From: Tanytarsus gracilentus
Taxonomy: Eukaryota > Arthropoda > Insecta > Diptera > Chironomidae
Reading direction: 5' to 3'
Assembly (NCBI GenBank): GCA_038502055.1
Contig: JAXRKN010000040.1
Coordinates: 1,488,001 to 1,552,000, forward strand
Length of the DNA: 64,000 nucleotides
Shown here: positions 1 to 13,300 of the stretch, piece by piece
Position numbering within the stretch: the first letter of the stretch is position 1
Layout of the letters: every line of letters starts with the position of its first letter
The notes under the pieces: generated by a model
The model's database searches: none
The model's input: the letters and a program-made list of their open reading frames with translations, nothing else
Told to the model about the DNA's origin: nothing
Position numbers and translations under genes: made by a program

Positions 1-3000
1 TACGAAACAATACCGCTTCAATCATAATTTTCCCATTTAAAGGATTTTTGTGTGCATTGTGCGAGGGTTATAAAAATTTTCGCCGGCTATGAATATTTTT
101 TTTTACTTTTCGGATTTAAGGAAAAGTTCAAGCATTGTGAATCACTTCTCAGTAAACAGCATATTGAGTCAATCGTCCTCCTTTCAATGAAAGATGTTTT
201 TCTTGTGGCAAAGGACAACCTCGAACCACCACCAGCATTAATGTGTTTCTATTTCCTGCACAATGATTAATGAAGCGAGTAATTTATTTTAATTAAAATG
301 AATTTTACAAGTTCTATTGCCCACCGCAGTAATGGAACACTCTCCCAAAAAAACCCAACTCTTGAGAAAGAGCAAATTAAGAAGGCAAATTATCTTCCAT
401 CCGTTCATACATAAACAGCAGTGATGATTTAATTTATTTAGTTATGGTCGAGTGAGAGAAAAAAAGTAAATTTAGATTGATTGTTTGCATACTTTTCTCT
501 GGCAAGGAGATAAAGTTCCACTTTAAGAGCCCAAGAGTCGCAAACAGTCACAAACAACCCGCTTCAGCTTTGAGTTGTGATTATTTTCAATTAAACCCTT
601 CGTACATCCCCAATCGCGAGCACTCTAGAGATGTTTTCTTTTTTCTTTCATTACGGGAAAAATCCATTATCGAAGGAAAATCTCATTTAAAAATATCTGC
701 TTAACTCTCGGATAATGTCACTCGAGATAATTTCAAATTGAGATTTCGAGTAGAGAAGGATTTATTTTTTTTGTGGAGGAAATTGAATTAGGTCTCGATA
801 AAATTTTGTAACTGACACGTGAAAATTTATTTTAAAAAGTTGTTCGATTTTTACAAAGTTCGAAGAAAGTTTTCCTCCTATTAATTAATAATTTAACCGC
901 TCACTTCAAGTGACTCTCATGTAAAAGGTTTAACCAAAAAAACCTAAAGAAATTTTCTGTCATTTTTACTAATTATAATTTTAATAGAAATTTTTCTCCT
1001 CAAAGCGGCAATTTTGTACACCTGATTGAGTCACATAGCAGTAAGCATGACTGCGGGGTGTGGAAGAGAATTTCCGTAATTAATTAATTTCCTTTAAATG
1101 ATTATAAATCTTGTTTTAAAATTGGGGAGGCGAGCGAAAAGTTGGCTAAACTGGTTTTTTGGAAAGAGATTGAATGGCTTTTGTGGTGGAGCGAGGCAAT
1201 GTTGTTATGTGTCAACCTTTTACCTTTTTCTCCCATCGCACGCTCGGTTGACTAAAGTTTCATGCGAGCAGGCAAAAATTTTAACAAGAGTTTCGTTGCC
1301 CAGGAATCACATTACATTGTTAATGGTTGTCGCTGTGGATACCTTTGTTGTTTCTCAGTTTTGACTAAATTCTCTCAGAGCTGCCTTATATGAGTAGAAA
1401 TTTAAAATTGGATTTTATGCCAACAAGAAGCTTGTCGAGATGATGGTGATGGTGATGAGGTTTTTTCTCTTCCAGTGGAAGCCAACGAAAGGAGAAGGAT
1501 ATTAAAACTTTTGCGAGCTTAACACTCACCAATCTTTCTCTTAAAACTCTCCATTGAAAATAGACAAAAGTGGAAAACTTTTAATTAGAATTCTATGGAA
1601 ATGGAATGCTTTTATGGCTTAAACAGTCACAGCAGTTGCTTCCTTCTTCAGCATCGAAAGAAAAGTGCAAATACGATGAAATAATTAATCCCTAATTGAA
1701 TGCCCGCTTTACAAAAATCACAGCTGCGTATATTCTCATGTTTGAATTGAAGAGCGGCTTAAATGGAGACCAAATCTCTTTTCCGATGTAAATTTTCTCT
1801 ACCACACTTACTTGTTCACTCGTTCATTTTATGAAGTAATTTAATTTTCTATTCCGAAGTGAATGAGTTGAAATTGACGTCTTTAAAAATCGATATAGAG
1901 TCTTAATGGAATTTGCACTAATGTTAAGAAATTTTCACCCTTCTTGAGGTTTTCACATCACTTCCTCACTCCCCAATCATCAAATTATTTTCGCATGTAT
2001 TATTGCAATTTTTCATAGCCCTTTGATGTCATTAACACACTCAAAATGAAATTGAAGCTGAGAAAAATGAGAAAGCATCTAAAGTGAGGGAATGAAAATT
2101 TCCTACCTCGCTTTGTTATAATGCACCTAGTCTCACGTTTTTTGCGTGCTATTATTTGCAAAATGCTAAAACGTAAAGTAATTTTCACGCAAAAAACTTT
2201 TATTGCCACTGAGTAGTAGAAAATTTGTAAAATAAGAGAACGAAAAGGAATGTGAAAATAATTCATTCTCATCACAGAAAGTGTGAGCAAAAGTTGAAGG
2301 TGTCGGAAAGAATTTTCTTGAAAATTTCCTGCTTGATTTTTTTATGTTTGAAAATAAATTTATTTGTAATTTGAAAGCATCAACTTTTACACTGGCTGGG
2401 GGTTGCTGTTTACGTTGGTTGAATTTTAAAATTTTCACACCCTCAGTGAACTCATTTTTCGACTTTTTTACTGGCAGTTCGACTCTTTTCCTAAAGAAAT
2501 TGAGAAGCGTGGTGCGGCTTACGTATGGGAAAATTCTTGTGCTAACATTAAATATTTGATATGGTGAAAATTTGTTTTGCTCTTTTTAAGTTTGGAATCA
2601 TCGACAAGCGAAGAAACATTTAAATTCTATAATTTAAAAGAAATTCAAATAAAGAATTTTAATTTTCATCGCTTGAAATTTTTTCCACTATATTTTCTTA
2701 TAAATTCATTCTGACATTTACTAAAAGGTCGTAAAGGAGAAAAACACTTTATTTTCTCCTTTTTCCCTTCAAATGGAATTTTTAATTTTGACCCAGAAAA
2801 AAAATAGAAAATGAAAATTCGTTACGGCACAACAACAGTTGCAGAGCGATGAAGAGAATGAAAATTACTTTTTGTAGAAATTGAAAAATTGAATTAGGAA
2901 ATTTTTGGAAGAGAAGAAGTAGAAAAAGTGTGTAAATGAGAAAATTCAGCCAACATCATCAACCTTTCGTTTTTCTATTGTAACAATTTTTTCCTCTCCT

Positions 3001-5819
3001 GCTCTTGATAAATGATCAAAGTTTTCACAGCTCCCGAGGAAATGAGAAAGAAAATTTTTGCTTGACTTTTATTCATCTCGCACATTTGTCACTTTTGTGT
3101 TCATTTCATTCTCATTTTCACTTTTCTCTATCCTCCACTTTCATCTTAACTCCTGCTCTATTGTTGTTTGTATGAGGAAATCGTGTTACCTTTGATGAAA
3201 TAACCTTGAACTCCTTTGTTGATTTTTGCTGGATATAAAATCAAGGGATTATTGTTGAAGAAAAAAAAAATATTTGTCAATACATCCTGAGTGTGAAAAT
3301 TTTAAAATCAATAAACTTTTAAATTTTTATTAAAAATAATTTTTTTAAGAAAAAACTAAAATTGGATTTTTCTAACTTTTATATATATATCTTCAGGAAT
3401 CTCATTTTCTTGTTGAAAGCCACTTTGCTGTTTCTCTCTCGTCTCGCTAACGAATTTTTCTCACTCACAATAACTTCCAGGTTAGCTTGTCAGATTTAAT
3501 ATCATTATATCGTACACAAAAGCTCTCACGAAAGCTTTATAGCATCTTTTGCTTGCTTTATGAGATTATCACGAAAACTATAACATTCATTACTCGCGCT
3601 AGCATGCAAACAGCCATGGGAGCAAGGAAGACAAAATGAGATTGAGAAAATCGTAATAAAATTTTCATAAAACTTAATTTTCTTTCGCTGAGTCGTGTTA
3701 CGCAAGAGGATAAAAAAATATGCGACGACGTTCTCTCTGTCGAAATTAATTTTGCAGAATTAAATTTTTTAAAACGGCTTTCAAGTCGACGACGACGACA
3801 AGTGCTGGTGAATGTTAAAAGCATTTTACATCAACTCGAAGAATGAAGTTGAAATCTCTTTATATATAAAGTTTCAAATGATGATTTAAAGGATTTTATG
3901 TCATGCTATCTAATAAACAAAACTCACATCAAAGACATTTCCTGTTGAGCGAATTCACAAGGCGCTTAATAAAATTTTAATTATCTTCAATATACTTACA
4001 GGGTTTTCAATTTGTTTAGCAAAATCTAGCACTTAAAGTTTCCTCTCCTGTCTTTATAATGAAATCGTGCTTTAAGAATATTTGAGACTTCAGCGCATGA
4101 ATTATGGCTCAGTAATTTAATTAGTGCAAAGCTGATTAATGAAAATTTTCCATCGTGAATATTTCGTCATGTGAAACTTTTTCTCGAGATATGTCAAAAA
4201 TTAGTTGCGACGCAACTCGTGCATTAAATGTCTCGATAAATTTATTTTCCACCTTCTTTGATTGATTGATTGCGGGAAAAACTTTTCCTCCAGTGATTTC
4301 CTGACTCAAGCTACTCACACACGAAAATCACCTCATAAACGATAAAATGATGATTTTGAAAAATGCGTGAAAAATTAAAATGAACTTGCAATATTTTTTT
4401 CACCCCTCTGTGTGGCGTTGAGATAAAAGGCAAAAATGAGGGCACTGTGAACTTTGACTGGTTCATCAAATAATTTTACTCTCGAACGGAAAGAAAGCGC
4501 GCATTAAATTGTAATTTACTTTATGCAAATAAGCTTCCGCGAGAAAGAAGAAGTCAAGAAGTAGCTCAAGAATTTTTATGCGCCCTTTTATTTTCACCCC
4601 AAAAAGAAAAATTTCTTCACTCACCAAATGTGTCTTTCGCTTTCTCATTGATTTTTTATGCCGCTATGTGGATTTAACGGCGGCAAAAGCAAATGAAGAT
4701 GCAAGAATGTCACAGGGGGAGAGTTAATACAAAAAGAGAGAGAGAGAGAAATCTCTCGTAAATCAATAATGAATTTTAATGAAGAATGCTATCAAGCGTT
4801 ATAAGCTCATGGGGTTGTTATCAAAATTAAATCGATTTACACCTCATATTTTTTTTTTCTCCTGCGAAGATGCTGATTACATTTGAGATCGATACATTTT
4901 CACTAAGGGTTGCTGGCTGCCTTGCGGGAGTTTGAGTTGCTTTTTTATTGAATTCCTCGGCAATTTTATGTAAATAGTGGATTAGCCTAAATTTGAATAA
5001 ATTTCAATCTTCCTGTTTTTCCTTCTTATCTCTTTCATCAAAAGTCGCGCGGGAAAATCACGAAAATGTTATGGAAAATTTATTGTAAGAATCTTTAACT
5101 GAAAAATTTATTTTAATAATTTAAACCGTGAGATTATTTTTCCTTCTTTCCACCTTGAAGATCCATTCTAATTTACGTCAAATTTTCAACGGATCAACGT
5201 CATATTAATTATCCATAAAGCGGCTTCAAGGAAATTTTTTTGCCTAATTTCGAGGAAAAGAGAATAAATCCGAGTAGCTTATATATTTAGGGCATCACTT
5301 CAAATAATTCATTAGCTTCAATTCATCTTACTGATGAAGCCGAGAGCTATCACGAAGAATGTCCATGCAAAAGAGAGACTATGCTTAAATAGCAAGTCAT
5401 TGCAGATTTTTTATTCACTCATTAAGCATAATTTATGACCTCACTTAATCTCTCCCCCCACCGCCACCATATAGTTTAAGTACACACCTCCAGACATCGC
5501 GTGAACGTATTGCAAAAAAGAGTCGTTGATGACGTCGAGAAACACTTGTACACCTCATTTAACAGCATTTCCATGAGAGAGAGAGAGAGAAACCTCATCA
5601 AATCCCATTTGCATAACTCGTTTCTTCTCTCTCGCACAGCGAACTTCTCTACTTCTTATTTAATGTCTACCACAGCATGTTTGAACGACTGTGACTCAGT
5701 TGGTCTCGAGAAACTGCACACGAAACATTCGAAAGCAAAAGTATTATTTTTATTGTTGCGTAATTACTCATTTTAGTTAAAGCAGTCACGAAATTTCAAT
5801 TTAAGTCGGTGCCAGCAAG
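1..5819. other. Gene-poor AT-rich noncoding stretch
   Basis: I see no supportable gene here. Open frames are at most about 95 codons, have no recognisable domain and no consistent splice structure, as expected by chance in DNA this AT-rich. Short GA/CT runs occur near 4,735-4,750 and 5,576-5,591. The last part may carry the promoter of the cuticular protein gene that starts at 5,820, but I could not fix a convincing TATA/initiator pair. Confidence 0.6.
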
Positions 5820-7302
5820 ATGACGATGAAAATTTTGGTGAGTTTTAGAATCGAAGAGATGTGCAACAGGGAGCCAAAATTCAAATGGTTTTATTTTAAT
5901 TGGATCAATTATGCGCTCATTACATCGTCAATTGCAGTTTCTATCTTTCCCTCTTACCCTGTGCAAAACTTTCAGCTGCACACATCGATAATCACGAGCG
6001 AGAGAGAGAGATGGAAAAAGTTTCGAGTGAACTCAAATTGAAAGAGATTAAATTATAATTTGACTTTGAGACTTACTCAATGGGATTTGAGAGCTCTCGC
6101 GGGAGGTAACGAGACATAGAACGAGTTGTGATCGGAAAAGTTTTCGAAAGTGCAGCATAAAGTGTATGCATATAAAGGTTAAGAGAGACATTCTTGCCTC
6201 GACATGAAAACTTTAAGCTCTCGAACATTTGTGAATGAATCATTGAATGAAACGTACGCAAGTCAAGGCTAATTTAACATTTAAAACCAATAAACACTTC
6301 CCAGAAATCAACTTCAAACTCAATAACACATAAACAAGGCAAAGTTATTAGCAAATCTCATGTCTTATAATTTTTTTCTGTGGCTGTTATTAAATAATTT
6401 TTTCCCTCTCTTACAGATTCAATTTACATTCTTAGGATTGGCCTTATGCGATGTTTCTCATCTTTTAGTTGATTCAACGACTGAAGCTTATCGTCAACCC
6501 ATTCCATATCATTTTCAATATGAAGCCGGACGATATCCGGGACACGTTGATAGTAAATATTTAATTTTGTAATACACTCGATGAATATGAGAGCATGTAT
6601 GCTTGTCATGAGTGAATTTAATGTCTCACTGGATATGCCATAAAATATAATAAATGTTTGTGTGTGCACAGGAACTCATGCTGAGGTGGGAGATGGAAGT
6701 GGAACCGTGAGAGGTGCTTTCTCGTATGTTGATCCTCTACAACAAGTCCGCACAGTTGAATACGTTGCAGATGAGCAAGGTATGAGATAAAAATAGAGCA
6801 ATTTCGAATAAAAGCTCATAAAATCTCTTCTCAGGCTTTCATCCTCAACTCTCTCATCCCCTTATGGATACAAAAGCAGTACAATTGGCCACTCAACGCC
6901 ATTTCGAGTTGTACAATAAGATTGCTGAAAGAAACTCTAATCCTGACTATGCATTGAATGTTGGCCATCCAAAAGAAACGCCTGCAGTTGGTATGTGAAT
7001 TGCCTCAATATTGAGTAGTTTTTAAATTGCGTCATGCTATTTTTGTGACATAACTTTGCTTCCGCAAATGCTTGATTTATCACACAAAAATGTTATGCAA
7101 TTTACAATCAACCCCACTCACACTTCACTCGACTAATGATGCTCCTTTTGAATTATTTACTCTCTCATTCTCAGCCTTTGCCAAACAAAAGCATTTAACG
7201 CTTTTCGACAAAATTGCTGCCGAACATGCGAGAATAGGTGAGGAGCAGCTTGCACAACGTTTGGCTTTCGAAGCAACATCAATTCGTAATGAAGAGTATT
7301 AA
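5820..7302 (+). CDS. Cuticular protein, CPR (Rebers-Riddiford) family
   Basis: Secreted structural protein expected to bind chitin in the cuticle. Five coding exons join in phase: 5820-5837, 6417-6552, 6672-6779, 6835-6990 and 7175-7302, giving about 181 aa. Exon 1 encodes only MTMKIL followed by a GTGAGT donor; exon 2 continues with IQFTFLGLALC, so a signal peptide is split across the first intron. Residues about 35-90 hold the Rebers-Riddiford core: YHFQYEAG, then GDGSGTVRGAFSYVDP and VRTVEYVADEQGFHP, which match the Gx(6-8)GxFxYxxP...VxYxADExGFxP pattern of the family. The C-terminal half has two similar helical segments (RHFELYNKIAE and KHLTLFDKIAAEHA), suggesting an internal duplication. 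The start is chosen because it supplies an in-phase signal sequence. It stands alone, not in a cuticle gene cluster within this window. A paralogue-level name cannot be given. Confidence 0.88.
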
Positions 7303-7333
7303 GGGCAAACTTTCATGTATCTAACAAGAGAAC

Positions 7334-7339
7334 AATAAA
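7334..7339 (+). terminator. Polyadenylation signal AATAAA of the cuticular protein gene
   Basis: A canonical AATAAA lies about 30 bp after the stop codon at 7300-7302. A second AATAAA follows around 7,377. Either could direct 3' end formation, giving a very short 3' UTR. Confidence 0.55.
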
Positions 7340-10300
7340 CCAAGCGCATGAATTTATTATAATTTAGTAATCTTACAATAAACTTTCCAGCCATGAGGAA
7401 AAGATTAACAAAATAAATTTATCTTCCTGTCTTTCGACATTAATTCCCCGGACACGCACACACTTTCACCTATGAAGAATTCATTTGCTAATGGAGAAAG
7501 GCGAGCTTTTCAGTTGCTCAACCACGTTGTGAACGGCATTCGCTTTTGCTCGAGTCCGTTTCAGTTCCGAGGATAAATAGAGCAGTTTATCGTTAGTTGC
7601 TGTAATAGGAAAAAATTATTTGAGCTAAGAAAATATCAAAGTTTGTTAATCTCACCTGAGTTACATGATGGCAATTGAAAAGTAGCGAGAAATCCTTGAG
7701 GACGGCAGTGTTCGGGAAAGACAAATGCGGTTGGCTTCAGTTTTGATAGTTTTTTTGCAGTTTTTCGACGATCACAAGAAATTTTGACATCAAGAATTTC
7801 CATCATGAATTGTTTCCAAAATAATTTAATATGGTTGCTTTAATCAAAATTATTAAATTAAAATTTCACGATAAAGTGTCAATTTTGCTTTTGTTCGTTA
7901 AATCAAAAAATGAATGCAAAGTCATTCATTTAAAATAACAAAACATGATTCAGGGAAAAATGAATGCCCTTTTAACATTGTAAATTTTACTCTTCCACTT
8001 TCACGACTTTCCAAAAAATTCCACCGATTGGGGTATTGTTAGCTAATTTTAATTTGCAAACGCAAAATTTGCAAGCAATTTAAATAGAAATCTGTAAAAT
8101 TGGGAATTAATGATTTGTGATTTGAATCAGCTATTAGAGAAATTTGTGAGTCGGGAAGGCGCCCTCCCATCATATCGCTTAATATAGCCGATTTTGCCGC
8201 TTGTATTCTCTCGGATGAAAAAATATGAATACTTTTGGAATTAACCGAGCATCAAAATTTATTGCGTAATTTTCCCAAAAATATTTTCCGTTCTAGCTTT
8301 TTAGCTATCGCTGATTTTGGCAGTCGCGAGAGCACAAATCATTAAATTTTACAGCCATGGCAATTGCCAAATAAAAAGTGAGTAGGAAAAGCTTTTTCAT
8401 GGATTGCCGGATTCATATGGTTTCATGAATAAACTCTTACGCTTTTGATTTCGTTCTGGTGTTGACTTTTGAATTTACCTCGAGAGAATTTAAACAAAAT
8501 TTGTAAAATTTCTAATCACATCCATAACCGAAAAGCAAATTCATTGATTGCAAACTGATGTCCATTGTATTGTTTATTTTCGTATTGTAAACAAAATTTC
8601 GACCAGTATTATTTCGGGTAAGTTCGACAGGGGTGGATAAAATTTAACTATTTCAGTAAAATTGTCAGCATCAAAGATGTCCATCACTTGATTCTCGTAT
8701 ACAAATCGCAATTGATAAACAAAATTTTAACATATTACGTTGAGTTAGAAATATTATTCTGGTTCGCACGAAACCTAAGTTTGTCGATTTGGTATTTGAT
8801 TAAAGAATGAATGAGCACATAACGAGAGTAACATTCAGTTGCATGATGAATCAAGTATGGAAAACTAAAATCCCCCAAACACTGAAAACTGTAAACATTC
8901 GCATGATAATTAAATTTCAGAAAATGCTTCAGCTGCATCATGTTTATAGAGACAAACAAATCGAGTAGGGGAAAATTTTGGTTTGTAAATTTTTGAATTA
9001 TTGATTACCAAAATTGAAAATTTCAATGCAAACATTTTGTTGAACATATAAGGGAGGGAGATTCGAGAAATTCCAATGCTGTTGATTAATCATGAGATTT
9101 GATGTTTCGATAAATTAATTTTTGGCAACGATGTTCTCCGAATGAAAATCTCAAGTGGGTAATGAAACGAGAAAATTTCTCGATATTAAATTTTATTGAG
9201 GTGAAAGAATGTCGAAATTAAAATTCTTCAAGATTTATTTGCAAATTATGATTTTGAGTGGTTTTTAATTTGCGGTGAATCCCCGCTACCTCACTTCCAG
9301 TTATTAATTTTTAAAGCAACATTGAAACTTTTCAAGTCTAATCTAGCATTAATATTTCCGTAGTTCATGAGCCAAAGCAAAAAAAATCCTCATCTTTTTG
9401 CCATTCTCGCTCGGTTAGAGGAGCAATAAAAATAAATTTTTATCAAGGATGAGAGAAAAAAAATCTTCTAAAGAGCTTTTAAATATGCGAAAAGCCATTT
9501 CCACCGTTTCTTTGTGTGAATAATTAATTTCTATTAATTTAAGGCAAAAACGAAAGAAGAAGACTTAGATTGCTTCCCAAAACCTCATCTTCTTCAGAGC
9601 GTTATAATAACATGGAGAGAAAAAAGTTTCAATGATATCCCAGGCAACGAAATAGAAATTAACGATGTAAAATGAAAATGAAACTTCTCGAAATGATACT
9701 TTTTCTCTCCTCTCTATTTTGGCCATTAAAAGCAACACAATTTGTGTACATTACCATGTTCTTTAAGGACTATTTAGTAAACGATATAATTTCTTCATCC
9801 GCCCTAAGGAAACAATTTCGGGATCGTGTATAAAAAAATTGTGTGACGTAATTTACAAACATTCTATCACTCCTCCCCTGTTTAACGGTAGTTGTTGTTG
9901 TTAGCGGTTTAGGGTTTTTTATTTAACAAACGGATATGAAAACTGAGCTTACGAACAAGAAGAATAAAAAAGGTTAAATGAGAAAAAGGATTTAATTTCT
10001 CTCCTCAGTGATTCGAAATTTTAAGTCTTTTTCTCTCTTTTTTCACGCTCCTCCAAATGCCAAACAAACAAGAATTAACTGAATGAATAAGTGAAAGCGA
10101 GAGTTGAGTAAATTATCCTCCATCTGAATGCAAATATTCTGATTGAGTTTTGTGTGCTTCACATAAAAAAGTTTTCGTAATTTCCTGGCGCTCTACTACA
10201 ATTTGAGTTTTTTTTTTCTTTACGAGTAAATTGATTTCAATTTTCCGAAGCGAAAAGAAAAGCTTCCTTTGCACACTCACCGATCAAGAGAGTTTTTTTT

Positions 10301-13300
10301 TTCGCAAAAAGTTAGATTTGACTTTGTGGATTTTAAATTTTGAAAAAAACATTTTTTTTGAATAGTAAATTTGTTTTGAATCACTCAAAGCAAAATTTAA
10401 TTAAACTCAACCACAAAGATCCAACATTGAAACGCCCTGAGCGAGATCAAAAAGTTCTTCCTTTTATGTGTGAAAACCTCATTGAGTGACTCACTTACAG
10501 TTCTTGTTGTCGTCATCTCCTTTCAATATCATCTCGATATCTCCTTCCATAGTGAAAAGTGAGAAATTCAAGATGAACGAAAAGGAAAGAGTCGAAAACT
10601 TTTTTAATTTTGAAATGTGACATGAGATTGAAAAGGAGGAAAAGTTTTTTTATTATGTCACACATTTCACAACATCTAAATAGCTTAGAAAAGCTTTCGG
10701 CACAAAACATTTTTTTTTATAAGAAAAGATTAAAATCATTTATATGCTAATTTATTGGCAATTTAAATATTTGCTTTGGAGACATTCGATGTGAATGTGT
10801 ACGATAAACTTTTCCCCAGATTCTAATGAAGTTTTCACCCTGTTTAAAGTGAATACACACACAGAGAGCGATTAAAATATTTTGCATTTTATTAAAAGCA
10901 TAAAATTTTATGATGATGAAGAGAAAATTCCATATGTGGGTTAAAGTTATGGAGATAATTAAAAGCTTTTGAATTAATCTAAATGTTATTTCAGATTTCT
11001 CTTGAATATGAATTATTTCCAGTATTTATTTAAGATTCACATCTAGGGGAGAAAAAAAACGCAAAACTTGAAAATCTGAACCGAGAAAAACTTCTTTTGC
11101 AGAAAGCTCTCGAGAGCTTTCCACGTGTATGTGAAGGCATATAAGACGTGGAGTGACACTGATTTGCAAGATAAACCATTTAACATCTCATTTTGTAGAC
11201 ATGTAAGTACGTAAGGATGTGCCTCGTCTCTCTCTCGAGAGAGAAAACGAGTGGCGCACTTGAGCACATGCAAAATTTGATAAAAGCCCTTCCTGTCAAT
11301 TCCATGAATGCCTTTTACACCATAATGCCGTCTTGTTAAGGAAGATTTTTCTATTTATTATTACATTTTTCCTACACGCACGCTATTTGGCTTCATCTTC
11401 TCTCTCTCTCGCATGTGGAAGGAAATGCCCAAAAGGCCTGTTGAAATAAACACTTTTTGTTATCTGATTTGCAGAATGTGTATGTACAAAATGAAATGAA
11501 CATTTGAGGAGATGTAGGCAGAAAGAGAGAGGAAAAAAATCAAATTTCCTATACAAATAAATTCGAGCCAATGCCTTCATCATCTTCACTCTATTTTGTA
11601 CCTATTTCATGCTTGTTTCCTGTCCTTCTAGTGCTCTTTAAGGTTCCTTTCGTTTCCTTTAATTTTCCTCCCAAATGAGTCAACACAAACATAAGTTTTG
11701 GGATACGAAATCGAATTTGCAAATTTACAAACGCTTCGTCTTGACACATCCGATGGCAAGCATCATCGTCAGGTGTCCTCTTTTCTCATGATGAATTGTA
11801 ATTAAAGAAACCGCTCAATCATTACTTTAATCACGGTCAAAATCGACCCATTTCAATGGTGTTTTTAAACTTGACATCGAAAGTCTCAAGCACTGCCTAA
11901 ATTAATCAATGGAGAGTGCTACACTCTCCCTCATCATTACTCTTCTGCCAATCCACTTAATATTAAAAATTCAACTTTGAACACTCTCGAAAGTGAACCC
12001 GCATATATTTTCAAACTGCCTAAAAAAACTTGCGAAGAAAAAGTTTAAAAAACTTTCCAAGCGAAAAGGAGAAATTTATTGAAGAGGGTGCAAATTTATT
12101 TCCAACGGAGTAGAGTTTACATCATGCTTTATTTAAGTACGCATTTGGAATTTTTAATGAGTGAAAATTGGCCGCGTAGTTCAAGCAAGAAGAAGAAGAA
12201 GTGCCGCAGGTAGGATCGATGAAATTCCGGTCTTATCGTAAATAACGAACTTCAACTTTCACATTAACTTCATCAATTTTCATGTCACTTTAACAGAGTG
12301 GCGTCGAGAGTGTGAGAAGGGTAATTCTGTACATAGTTGAGTTCACCCTCTGAGCTCTCACATTTCAAAATATATACGAAGAAGATTATTAATTGTTTTA
12401 TATTGCACACTAAATTATGTTACTGTGCGACAAGGTTAATATAAATGATTGTAATGGCCGGTCATATAGTTTAAGTAATGCAGTAATGTCTTGCATTTTA
12501 GCTTAATAAAAAATCGTTTTGTGTGAATGGGCTATTTAGCGTTAATACACTCGAATCATGCGACGTTCCACCCTTTGCCATTTTCAGTTTTCTTTCACAG
12601 TCGCAATGTCATCGCATTTATTATTCATCATAATTGTAAAATTGGGGAAGAGAAAATAATACCGGGAAAAATTATTAGGACTTTGCATTTGAAATTAGAA
12701 TATTTGAAAATTTCCTCGCTAAAAGTTTTACCTCGGGGGGCTTAACTCTAAATTTCAGTAATTATTCAAATTACTATGAAAATTTTGTAAAATTGTTTCA
12801 AATTGGTTTATAGCTTAGAGCTACAAATTATAAACTTATTATTTTTTCAGCGAGAATTTTTATTTACGAATTAATTGTCTTTCCCTTGGATTTGATTTAA
12901 CATTTTATTTTTTAACTTCCCGAAAGCCATTAAAAATTCAATTAGTTTTTCAACTAAATTTAATTTTACTTCTTTTCAACCATTGCAATGCATTGAAAGC
13001 AAACACAATGTGGTTTTAAGTTATTAGCACATTCAAACAATAAAAAGGCTCGAAATAAACATAAAGTTTACTAAAAATGCCATTTGAATTATAATCAGGT
13101 ACACATAGAGCGATCAGCAGAAGTGAAAGAGAGAAGCACAGCACAGGGAAGTTGGCAATAAAATATTATTTAATGACTTTAAGAGAGAATTTTTGCTGCT
13201 TTCATTTAGTTTATGTGTGGCATGACGCATAAGTTTGCCTTTTGAATATTTGTGCGTATCCATATTGTGAGTTCTCTAGCTTTAGCTTAAGAATTAAGGG